Shown: in pieces, positions 55,001 to 62,226 of the stretch
Layout of the letters: every line of letters starts with the position of its first letter
How positions within the stretch are numbered: position 1 is the first letter of the stretch
NCBI RefSeq assembly: GCF_000373645.1
Contig: NZ_KB892018.1
Location: 56,377 to 120,376 of the forward strand
Length of the DNA: 64,000 nt
Reading direction: 5' to 3'
DNA from: Streptomyces sp. ATexAB-D23
Lineage (GTDB): Bacteria > Actinomycetota > Actinomycetes > Streptomycetales > Streptomycetaceae
The notes under the pieces: model-generated
What the model was told of the DNA's origin: nothing
The model's database searches: none
The model's input: the letters and a program-made list of their open reading frames with translations, nothing else
Position numbers and translations under genes: made by a program

Positions 55001-55881
55001 GTCTGCGCAAGCGCGGCGACGCCCCCGAGGGCGCCGACTTCGTCCTCGACGGCTTCACCGTGACCGACCTCGGCAGCGCCCCCGCCGACGAGCGGGCCGC
55101 CTGCTCCACGCTCGCGGTGACGGCCGCCGCCGAGACCCTGGAACCGGGCACCGCCAACACCGTGAAGGCGAGCTTCACCAACTACGAGTCCACCGCCGCC
55201 ACCGGTGTCTCGGTGAAGCTGACCCTCCCCGAGGGCTGGCGGGCCGAACCCACCGGGGCCGTCACCTTCGACTCGGTCGCGGCCGGTGCCACGGCCACCG
55301 CGAGCTGGCAGGTCACCCCTCCGGCCGACGCCGAGTACCGCACGTACGCCCTGGCCTCCGAGGCGTCGTACACGACCGGCGACGGGCAGCGCAAGCTCGG
55401 CGCGCAGACCTCCGTGCGCACCCTGCCGCCGCCGCCCACCACGGACAGCTGGGCCAGTGATCTGGACTGGACGGCCACCACCAACGGCTGGGGGCCGGTC
55501 GAGCGCGACCTGTCCAACGGCGAGACCGGAACCGGTGACGGCACCCCGCTGACCATCGGCGGCACGGTCCACGAGAAGGGCCTCGGCAGCCACGCCCCGG
55601 CCACCGTCCGCTACTACCTCGGCGGCCGGTGCACCTCGTTCACCGCGGAGGTGGGCGTGGACGACGCGCAGAAGACCGCGGGCAGCGTGCGGTTCTCCGT
55701 CGAGGCGGACGGCACCGAGGTGGTGAAGTCACCGGTCCTCAAGGCCGCCGACGCCGCCTGGCCGCTCACCGCCGACGTCACCGGAGCCAAGTACGTCGAG
55801 CTGATCGTCGGCGACGGCGGCGACGGAAACGGCAACGACCACGCCGACTGGGGCAGCGCCCGCTTCCACTGCGGCGGCTGA
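52003..55881 (+). CDS. Secreted GH101 endo-alpha-N-acetylgalactosaminidase
   Basis: A 1292-residue secreted glycosidase that removes the core-1 disaccharide Gal-beta-1,3-GalNAc from Ser/Thr of mucin-type glycoproteins. Signal peptide about 1-35; an N-terminal supersandwich domain; a catalytic barrel with nucleophile Asp470 in MLYIDVYY and acid/base Glu496 in VSSEWADKFE; carbohydrate-binding beta-domains; a NEW3/NPCBM-associated stretch (about 1030-1125); and a C-terminal NPCBM domain with IGGTVHEKGLGSHAPA. The ATG at 52003 has only a weak GGAG 14 bases away, so the start is not certain. The LacI-type operator upstream suggests sugar control. Confidence 0.9.
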   Translation: MHMSPRSTPVGAAAAAAAAVLALVGTALPAVAATPAPAAAGSAVPAGSPVISSHQLAVAVAADFPRVLTYTDRASGKRLTGSTRPVTAVTLNGTAHPVRLKGAPKTTGSAARYTLVFTDLPGVEIDATLSVSGRATTFKVTAVRDTAAFRVSTIDIPGHDLVSVASTDAGAATAFTRLDTDSTKTADVFADVTKDTPADSAPSGATYAILNTGSLAAAVESNSSYDKPSGATDGDDARFWHQARKEDDGSTRVAVWSGQWTYRGEGAPKPESGDNLPWAKVVVTPDANGDKAVDWQDGAVAFRSIGVVAPGSEDTADRVITHIPFNFASQATHPFLRTLDDVKRISLSTDGLGQLALLKGYASEGHDSAHPDYGGDYNKRAGGLKDLNALLKDGKKWGATFGVHVNATEAYPEAKAFDEQLVDKTKPGWNWLGQSYYIDQRRDINSGDLAERFQQLRDETGANLSMLYIDVYYTHGWIADKTVQALQKQGWNVSSEWADKFERASLWSHWANDLDYGGATNKGLNSKIIRFIRNGEKDVWNNDPVLGQSAIDEFEGWTGETDWNTFYDNIWQRNLPAKYLQQQQITRWDGNDITLTGGVSGTVEDGRRTFYDHGRKVLSGTDYLLPWDGGKKLYHYSQEGGTSSWAVPSKGTYTVYALTDNGRVRTGTVRPVDGRITLKAEAGQPYVLYPNQAPRAADAKWGEDTLVADPGFNDDRLGDWSKTGTAVRDTDDRGRNSAKLSGTATAALSQRIDGLKPGARYTASALIEVEPGRSRHTTLSAGGKSVAVDRSTAKDYVAASDWHGTYFQRAEVNFTAPAHGRTTLRIEAAKGSTASVRADDVRIVANAPATKKNTVVHEDFEDVAQGWGPFLKGDAGGSTDPRTVISQLHAPYTRAGWNGKLVDDVLDGKESLKAHEENTGLVYRTAPWTVPMTDGHRYRVEYDYQSSHAGAYEWVDGYDRITGDGKPASVETRTTAIGAQHTTGHFAETLTAGCGDTWTGLRKRGDAPEGADFVLDGFTVTDLGSAPADERAACSTLAVTAAAETLEPGTANTVKASFTNYESTAATGVSVKLTLPEGWRAEPTGAVTFDSVAAGATATASWQVTPPADAEYRTYALASEASYTTGDGQRKLGAQTSVRTLPPPPTTDSWASDLDWTATTNGWGPVERDLSNGETGTGDGTPLTIGGTVHEKGLGSHAPATVRYYLGGRCTSFTAEVGVDDAQKTAGSVRFSVEADGTEVVKSPVLKAADAAWPLTADVTGAKYVELIVGDGGDGNGNDHADWGSARFHCGG

Positions 55882-55894
55882 ACCGGCCGCGACA

Positions 55895-55926
55895 GGGGGG
55901 CGGGGCCCGCACGGGTCCCGCCCCCC
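55895..55926 (+). terminator. Terminator after the GH101 gene
   Basis: A 14-bp stem with one GU pair (55895-55908 with 55913-55926) and a GCAC loop, 14 bases after the GH101 stop. It isolates the next operon. Confidence 0.8.
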
Positions 55927-55982
55927 CGCAGTCTGCCCGGACTCTGGGAAGGAGGGCCCACGCACGCGTACGCTCGGAAACC

Positions 55983-57365
55983 ATGGGGGAGTTGAGAGCG
56001 GACTGGCGGCTGCGGTTGCGCCGCGACGGCCCGGAGGGACCGGTGTGCGGGGCCGGTGTGCTGCTCACCCAGGACCGGATACTGACCTGCGCCCACGTCG
56101 TCGGTGAGGCGGACGCCCGGATGTGGGTGGAGTTCGCCGAGAGCCCCGGCATCCCGCCGGTCGCCGCCCGGGTCGCCCCGGACGGCTGGCTCCCGGGCCG
56201 CGAAGGACCCGACCGCGAGGACGTCGCCGTCCTCGCCCTGGACAGCCCCCGCCCCCAGGCCGAACCCGCCCCGCTCGGGCGGCGGCTGGAACGCGGCCGT
56301 GAGGTGTGGGCCGGCGGCTACTCGCAGACCTTCGACGACGGCATGTGGCTCTCCGGCCGGATCAGCGGACTGCACGGCGACTGGGTGCAGCTGGACGCCA
56401 GGAACAACGCCGAGGTGGTGCGCCCCGGCTTCAGCGGCGCCGCCGTCCACACCCGGCGCGAGGGCTCCCGCCCCGAACAGGTCGTCGGCCTCGTCGTCAG
56501 CTGGCGCGGCGACCTGGAGCTGGCACTGCCCACCGAGAACGACCTCGCCTTCTCCTACATGATCCCCGTCGACCGCATCGCCGAACTCGTCCCGCTGGTC
56601 GCCGAACTGTGCGGCCCCGACGGCTGGGACCCGGGGCTCGCGCGGCGGCTGCGCCACTGGTTCGCGGGCGTCGACCAGCCGTCCGTGCGCTTCGGCGTCG
56701 TCCCGTCCGGCGGCGGCCGGGACCGCACCCTGCGCCACCAGCTGCACCGCGCCCACCTCGTCCACCACGGCGGCCGGGACCGGCCCGCCGCGCTGGTGGA
56801 GACCCTGGTCGCCCAGCTCCGTCCCCCGCGCCACCAGCGCAACCGCTACCGCGACTGGCTCCTGGAGGGCGGCGACGAACCCGAACGCTCGCTCGCCGGC
56901 CGGCCCGCCGCCGGACCCGTCCTCGCCGTCCTCGGCCTGGACGAGGACCCGGACCCGGCCGGGCTCGTCCGCGTCCTGGCCCGGGTGCGCACCCTCGGCT
57001 TCCGGCTCCTGGTCACCGTGCGCGCCGCCGACGGCCCGTGGTTCGACCCGGTCGTGCGCGACCTTCTCGTACCGGCCCTGGACGAGCAGGCCGAGGAACT
57101 GCTGCGCCGGGCCGAACGCGGGGAACGCGAGTGGGCCCGGCTCAGCGGCCTGATCGACTCGGCGTCCGCACCCCCGCGCCCCGCCACCGACCCGGCCACC
57201 CGCCGCCGCCACCTCCGCGACCTGCGCGCACTCCCCGAACCCCACGCACGGCTGACCGCACTCAAACAACTGTTACGGGACTTGCGCACCGACCTCGGCA
57301 CGCGGCCCGGACCGGGCGGCCCCGGCCTGCCGGAGCAGCGCACCGGACCGGCGGGGCGCCCATGA
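55983..57365 (+). CDS. Trypsin-like peptidase domain protein, first gene of PknG operon
   Basis: A 460-residue protein. The N-terminal half is a trypsin-fold domain with intact triad His38 (TCAHVV), Asp80 (REDVAVL) and Ser151 (GFSGAAV). The C-terminal half has no recognised domain and looks helical. There is no signal peptide, so it should be cytosolic, like other STAND- or effector-linked proteases. It contains the only in-frame TTA codon noticed in the window, codon 431 at 57273-57275, so full translation may require the bldA tRNA. The stop overlaps the kinase start by ATGA. Confidence 0.85.
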   Translation: MGELRADWRLRLRRDGPEGPVCGAGVLLTQDRILTCAHVVGEADARMWVEFAESPGIPPVAARVAPDGWLPGREGPDREDVAVLALDSPRPQAEPAPLGRRLERGREVWAGGYSQTFDDGMWLSGRISGLHGDWVQLDARNNAEVVRPGFSGAAVHTRREGSRPEQVVGLVVSWRGDLELALPTENDLAFSYMIPVDRIAELVPLVAELCGPDGWDPGLARRLRHWFAGVDQPSVRFGVVPSGGGRDRTLRHQLHRAHLVHHGGRDRPAALVETLVAQLRPPRHQRNRYRDWLLEGGDEPERSLAGRPAAGPVLAVLGLDEDPDPAGLVRVLARVRTLGFRLLVTVRAADGPWFDPVVRDLLVPALDEQAEELLRRAERGEREWARLSGLIDSASAPPRPATDPATRRRHLRDLRALPEPHARLTALKQLLRDLRTDLGTRPGPGGPGLPEQRTGPAGRP

Positions 57366-59659
57366 GAATCCCCTGCCCGCACCGCCGCTTCACCGGCGCC
57401 CCCTGCGAAGGCGCCGTGCGGTCCACCGGCTACTGCGACACCTGCGGGCGCGACGAGACCGCCCCCGGCCTCCCGCCCCTGCCCGCCGCCCCCGAGGACC
57501 ACGGCCCCGCCGGACTCCTCGAACTCCCGCTGCTGGACCCGGGCAGCCCCGCCGAGCGCCTGGCCGCCGCCGAACGCCCGGTACGCATCGCGATGACCTG
57601 CTCCGCCAAGGCCTGCGGCACCGCGTTCGTCCCCCCGTACACCGCCGCCCCGCCCCCCGACGAGGGGCACTGCCCGGTGTGCGGGGCGCCCTACTCCTAC
57701 CGCCCCGAGCTGACGAAGGACGGGCCGCCGCTCCAGGACCAGTACCGCATCCGGGGCCCCATCGCCCACGGCGGCCAGGGCTGGGTCTACCTCGCCGAGG
57801 ACACCCACCTGGAGGACTTCGTCGCCGTCAAGGGACTCCTCAACCGCTACGCCGAACGCGGCGCGGCCCAGGCCGGTGAGGAGCGCCGCAGCCTCGTCGC
57901 CATCCGGCAGAGACGCATCGTCCAGATCCGCGACTTCGTCTCCACCGCCAGCCCCGACGGCACGGTCTCCGGCGGCTACATCGTGATGGAGGACGTCGGC
58001 GACCGCACCCTGTCCGCCCTCGTCGAATCCGTCCGGCAGGGCGCCTTCGTCCTCGACATCGAGCACGTCATCACCTACGGCTGCCAGATCCTGGAGGCCC
58101 TCGCCCATCTGCACGGCATGGGCTTCCTCTACGGCGACATGAAGCCGTCCAACGTCATCCACCACCTCGACGGCATCAAGGTCATCGACCTCGGCGGTGT
58201 CCGCAAGGCGGGCAGCGCCGACCCGCCGCCCGTCATCACCCCCTGGTTCGCCGCCCCCGAGACACACAGCGGCAGCCCCCTCACCGTCGCCCACGACGTG
58301 CACACGGTCGGCGTCACGCTCGCCGAACTCGCCGGCTGGGCCGTCGGCGACGACGTGCCGGGCCTCGGCACCAGCTCCTTCCGGCTCGTCGTGGAACGCG
58401 CCACCGCCCCGGACCCCGAACAGCGCTTCGGCTCCGCCGACGACATGGCCGGACAGCTGCGCGGGGTGCTGCGCGAGATCCGGGCCCTGCGCGGCAAGCG
58501 CGACCAGCCCGAACCCTCCGCCTACTTCACCCCCTCCACCGAACTGCTCGGCGCCCGCCTCGGCTCGGTGCCCGACTACGCGCACTGGCTGCGCCGCCCG
58601 CTGCACAGCCGCCGCGAGACGCCCCGGGCCCCCGTCCTCGACCCGGGCAGACCCACCCCCACCGAGATCGCCCGCAGGCTGCCGGTGCCCAGGCCCTACC
58701 CGGGCGACCCGCAGGCCGCCCGCTTCGGGGTCAGCAGCTACGACCCCGGCCAGCCGCTCGCCCAGCCCGCTGAGGGGGAGCGGTCGGTCGAGATCTGCCT
58801 GCACAACGCCCGGCTGCTGCTCGGCCAGGAGGACGACGACGCGCTCGCGCGGGCCCGCGCCCAGGTCGAGGCGGCGGCGGCCATACCGGGACCCGGACCG
58901 GTCAGGCAGTGGCGGCTCAGCTGGCACTGGGGCCTGGTCGCGCTGCGCGCGGCCGATGTGCTGGTGCCCGACGCGGCACGGGAGGAGCGGGACGCGATGC
59001 TGGAGGCCGCCCACGGCCACTTCGCGGCCGTCCACCGGGCGCTGCCCGGCGAGTACGCGGCCAAGCTGGCGCTCGCCTACTGCGCGGAACAGCTCGGCCC
59101 CGCCCGGCAGCCCGCGAAGGGCCCGTCCGCGTACGAACTGTTCCGCGCGGTGCACGCCCGCAACCCCTCGCACGTGGGCGCCGCCCTCGGCCTGGCCAGG
59201 CTCGCCCTCGCACGCGGCGACCGGGCCGCCGCCGTCGAGGTCCTGGACCTGGTGCCCGACGAGTCCCGCGACCACACCGTCGCCCGCGTCGCGGCCCTGC
59301 GCATCCGGGCGGCCCGGCTGGCGGCGGGGGAGCGGCCGCTGCCCGACGAGGCCGACATCGACGCCGCGCTGACCGCACTCGCCGGCCCGGTGGTGAGCGG
59401 CGACGAGGCGGCCTGGCTGCTGCGGACCGAACTGTACGAGTGGAAGCTCGACGCCGTACGCGCGGCGGCCGGCTCCCCGGCACCGCGCCGCGGATGGCCG
59501 CGCATGGGCCTGCCGCCCCCGCCCGTACCCGGCGAGCGGGCCGTGCGCGCGGAGCTGGAGCAGTGCTACCGGTGGCTCGCCCGGCAGCGGCAGAGACCGG
59601 CCGAGTACGAGCGGCTGATCGACCTCTCCCACGCGGTCCGCCCGCAGACCCGCTTCTGA
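57362..59659 (+). CDS. PknG-type serine/threonine protein kinase with TPR tail
   Basis: A 765-residue soluble kinase with the PknG order of domains. An N-terminal rubredoxin-like part has zinc-ribbon cysteines (CDTCG, CSAKACG, CPVCGAPY). The kinase domain begins GPIAHGGQGWVYLAED, with ATP-binding Lys157, catalytic Asp259 in LYGDMKPSN (Gly for the Arg of HRD, as in PknG) and metal-binding Asp276 in VIDLGG (DLG for DFG). A C-terminal TPR-like helical region starts at about 470. In mycobacteria PknG phosphorylates GarA and controls glutamate metabolism. A role in sensing extracellular amino acids or sugars is inferred. Confidence 0.9.
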   Translation: MRIPCPHRRFTGAPCEGAVRSTGYCDTCGRDETAPGLPPLPAAPEDHGPAGLLELPLLDPGSPAERLAAAERPVRIAMTCSAKACGTAFVPPYTAAPPPDEGHCPVCGAPYSYRPELTKDGPPLQDQYRIRGPIAHGGQGWVYLAEDTHLEDFVAVKGLLNRYAERGAAQAGEERRSLVAIRQRRIVQIRDFVSTASPDGTVSGGYIVMEDVGDRTLSALVESVRQGAFVLDIEHVITYGCQILEALAHLHGMGFLYGDMKPSNVIHHLDGIKVIDLGGVRKAGSADPPPVITPWFAAPETHSGSPLTVAHDVHTVGVTLAELAGWAVGDDVPGLGTSSFRLVVERATAPDPEQRFGSADDMAGQLRGVLREIRALRGKRDQPEPSAYFTPSTELLGARLGSVPDYAHWLRRPLHSRRETPRAPVLDPGRPTPTEIARRLPVPRPYPGDPQAARFGVSSYDPGQPLAQPAEGERSVEICLHNARLLLGQEDDDALARARAQVEAAAAIPGPGPVRQWRLSWHWGLVALRAADVLVPDAAREERDAMLEAAHGHFAAVHRALPGEYAAKLALAYCAEQLGPARQPAKGPSAYELFRAVHARNPSHVGAALGLARLALARGDRAAAVEVLDLVPDESRDHTVARVAALRIRAARLAAGERPLPDEADIDAALTALAGPVVSGDEAAWLLRTELYEWKLDAVRAAAGSPAPRRGWPRMGLPPPPVPGERAVRAELEQCYRWLARQRQRPAEYERLIDLSHAVRPQTRF

Positions 59660-59757
59660 CCCGCCTCCGGCCCGTTTCCGGCCCCTTTCCGGCCCGGCGC
59701 GGACCCGCCTCCGACCCGGCGCGACCCCGCCTCCGACCCGACGCAGACCCGCCCGCC
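59656..59757. repeat. Degenerate ~22-bp tandem repeats before the VWA gene
   Basis: Units of the form GACCCGCCTCCGACCCG-GC recur about four times in the 138-base spacer after the kinase gene, beginning inside its last codons. The best copies are 59699-59718 and 59719-59740. The region is pyrimidine-rich on the plus strand and holds no gene. Confidence 0.5.
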
Positions 59758-59797
59758 CCGGCGCCGCCCCGGCGCCGTACCCCCCTGGAGCCGTCCC

Positions 59798-61204
59798 ATG
59801 GGTGCTCCCGCCCCGCCGCCGACCGGGCTCACCTTCGCCGTGTCCGTCGACGTCCGGCGCGACCAGCAGCCGCACCACGACGCCCGGATCGACGCCCACG
59901 TCCGGGTCAAGGCCACCGGCATCGGCCCCCGCGACCGGCGGCCCGCCGTCGAACTGGCCGTCGTCATCGCCCTGGACGTCGCCGCGTCCCGCAGGCGCGA
60001 CGCGGCGTCCGCCCTCTCCGCCGCCCTGCGCGCGCTGCCCGACGGCCTGTCCTTCACCGTCCTCGGCGGCACCGACGACGACCGGCCCACCCGCTGCTAC
60101 CCGCTGCGCGGCCGGTGGGCGCTGGCCGACACCGACGAGAGGCGCCGCGCCGCCTTCAGCGCCGGCCGGATCGCCCCGGCCCCCGACGACCGGCCGCCCC
60201 CGGGCTACGGGGCCTGGCTCGCCGCCGCCCGCGCCCTCTTCGCCGAACGCCCGCTGCCCGTACGCCACCTGATCCTCATCACCGACGGCAGCGGCCACGG
60301 GCCGGGCGGCGACGACAGCGCGCTGAAGGCCGAACTCACTGCGTGTGCCGGGGTGTTCAGCGCCGATGTGCTGGCGCTCGGCAAGGAGTGGGACCCGGCC
60401 CCGCTGCTCGCCCTCACCGAGAGCCTGCACGGGACGGCCGACAGCCCGCCCGACCGGTTCGCGCCCGCCGTCGCGGGCGCGCTGCGGCGGCTGCGCCGGG
60501 TCCGCAGCCCCGAACTGCCCGTCACGGTCACCGGGCGCCCGGCCGTGACCGCCGTCGCGCTCACCGAGACCGCCCCCCGGCAGCGCGTGCTCACGCCCGT
60601 CACCGCCCCCGGGGACCCGCGCCGGTCCGACTTCGCGACCCACCAGTGGGTGCCGGGCACCCGCGACTACGTCCTCACCCTGCGGGCCGACGCGAGCACC
60701 GACCCGCTCGGCGTCCTGCTCCAGCTGCTCACCGTCTCCGTCGGCGACGCCACCGCCCCGCTCGTGGTCCGCTGGCTGCCGCCCGGAGTCGCCATCGGAG
60801 CGGGCGGAACCGGGGCCGGGGGCGGCACCCTCCAGGCGGTGAACGCCGCGACGCGGATGCGCAACGCCCTCAACCGCGGCTACGCCGCCCTGGACCCGAT
60901 GAGCCGCGAGGTCGCCGAGCAGCAGTTCGGCATCGCGGTCCGGCTGGCCAACGAGATCGGCGCCGCCTGGGTCCTCACGGACGTCCGCAAGGTCGCCGAC
61001 ATCCTCGACGGGCCCCGGGGCGTGGTCCGCGTCGGCCCCACCGTCGACCGCGGCACCGTGCGCAGGGGCCGGCTGCACGTCGCCTCCGGCCACCTCATCG
61101 ACCTGCCGGAACACACCGAGGGGGCGCCCACGAAGTGCCCCGCCTGCCACCACGTCGCCGGGCCGCGCGCCCACTACTGCATCGCCTGCGGGAGGCGCCT
61201 GTGA
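59798..61204 (+). CDS. VWA domain protein with C-terminal zinc ribbon
   Basis: A 468-residue cytosolic protein. A von Willebrand A-like domain spans about 45-240, but the MIDAS motif is degenerate: VIALDVAAS has Ala where DxSxS has its first Ser. A middle beta-rich part follows, and the C-terminus is a zinc ribbon with CPACHH and CIACG. Such proteins serve as scaffolds or substrates; a phosphorylation target of the kinase is plausible but not shown. It follows the kinase gene after the repeat spacer. Its stop overlaps the GTG of the next gene. Confidence 0.82.
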   Translation: MGAPAPPPTGLTFAVSVDVRRDQQPHHDARIDAHVRVKATGIGPRDRRPAVELAVVIALDVAASRRRDAASALSAALRALPDGLSFTVLGGTDDDRPTRCYPLRGRWALADTDERRRAAFSAGRIAPAPDDRPPPGYGAWLAAARALFAERPLPVRHLILITDGSGHGPGGDDSALKAELTACAGVFSADVLALGKEWDPAPLLALTESLHGTADSPPDRFAPAVAGALRRLRRVRSPELPVTVTGRPAVTAVALTETAPRQRVLTPVTAPGDPRRSDFATHQWVPGTRDYVLTLRADASTDPLGVLLQLLTVSVGDATAPLVVRWLPPGVAIGAGGTGAGGGTLQAVNAATRMRNALNRGYAALDPMSREVAEQQFGIAVRLANEIGAAWVLTDVRKVADILDGPRGVVRVGPTVDRGTVRRGRLHVASGHLIDLPEHTEGAPTKCPACHHVAGPRAHYCIACGRRL

Positions 61205-62226
61205 GAGACCGGCCCACCCGCCGGGCGCGCGCCTTCCGGGCCCGCCGCCCGACCGGCTCGCGCACCCGCCGCCTGCTCGAACTGCACCTGGCCGTCATCG
61301 TGCTCGCCGGGATCGTCTCGATGACCGCGCTGCTCGTCTCCTACCGCGAGGTGCAGAACGCCGCCGGCGAGATGCGCACCCACGCCGCCCCCGCCGTCCA
61401 GGGCGTCGCCGCCACCCAACTGGCGCTGCTGCGCGCCCACCAGGAGGCGCAGGCGTCCGTGGACAGCGGCATCGACGAGGTCGTCGGGGCCGGCGCACGC
61501 TACGAGGCCCAGCTCTCCGCCGCCAACCAGGGCCTGTCCCGGCTCTCCGACGTACAGATCGACGGGGAGCGCGGCCGGGGCGTACTGAAGACCGTCACCG
61601 GCGTGCTGACCTCGTACAGCGGTTCCATCACGCCCGGGACCGTCAAATACGTGGACGACGACCTGATGCAGCGGCAGAAGCTGAGCGAGGCCAAGCGCCT
61701 CCTCGACCGGCCGGGCACCGGGGTCGTGCCCCGCCTGGACGTCCTCCAGCACCACCAGATGCAGCGGATGAGCCGGATCAGCTCCCTGGGCCCCCTCCAG
61801 GCCGCCGGCTGGGCGGTCGCGGAGCTCGGCCTGCTGGTCCTCGCCCTGACCACGCTCAGCGCGCTGTGGCTGCTGCGCCGCCGCTGCGGCCGCAGCCTGG
61901 ACCCCTGGCTGCTGCCGGCCCTCCTGGTGACCCTCGCCCTGGCCGTCGTACCGCTGTGGGCGACCGTCGGTACCCAGGAACGGCTGGACACCGCGCGCCA
62001 CGAACTGGTGCGGATCGAACAACGGGCCGACCGCCACGCGGACCTCGCCGAGGACCAGAGTTATGTCACCCGCACCTCCACCGCCCTGCACGGCCGGCTG
62101 GAGGCCGAGCGCTGGCAGAGCTGGACCTACTACGGGGCGCTCGGCGGCGGCGCGCTGATCATCCTGCTGCCGGTCGCGGGCCTCAGCCGCAGGCTCAACG
62201 CCGACTACTACTGGAGGGCCGGATGA
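61201..62226 (+). CDS. Four-helix membrane protein, GlnX-like position
   Basis: A 341-residue membrane protein starting at GTG 61201 in a GTGA overlap. Helix 1 is at about 28-48, followed by a large extracytoplasmic helical segment (about 50-195). Helices 2 and 3 (about 200-255), a second smaller extracytoplasmic region and helix 4 (about 305-328) follow. This resembles the sensor layout of mycobacterial GlnX, which transmits a signal from the lipoprotein GlnH to PknG. No sequence motif proves this; the call rests on topology and on its place between a kinase gene and a solute-binding lipoprotein gene. Confidence 0.75.
   Translation: MRDRPTRRARAFRARRPTGSRTRRLLELHLAVIVLAGIVSMTALLVSYREVQNAAGEMRTHAAPAVQGVAATQLALLRAHQEAQASVDSGIDEVVGAGARYEAQLSAANQGLSRLSDVQIDGERGRGVLKTVTGVLTSYSGSITPGTVKYVDDDLMQRQKLSEAKRLLDRPGTGVVPRLDVLQHHQMQRMSRISSLGPLQAAGWAVAELGLLVLALTTLSALWLLRRRCGRSLDPWLLPALLVTLALAVVPLWATVGTQERLDTARHELVRIEQRADRHADLAEDQSYVTRTSTALHGRLEAERWQSWTYYGALGGGALIILLPVAGLSRRLNADYYWRAG

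Noticed and set aside
52012..55593. A 1193-codon open frame on the minus strand opposite the GH101 gene
   Set aside because: Product is Val/Gly/Arg/Asp low-complexity without domains, as expected from the complement of a GC-rich gene. The plus strand has a complete GH101 enzyme.
56846..61174. A 1442-codon open frame on the minus strand opposite the kinase and VWA genes
   Set aside because: No start context or domain. The plus-strand genes have catalytic motifs and overlapping start/stop codons.
58909..62226. One continuous plus-strand frame spanning the kinase 3' end, VWA gene and membrane protein
   Set aside because: Only its last 341 codons, from GTG 61201, make a plausible protein; the rest is out of frame with two well-supported genes.
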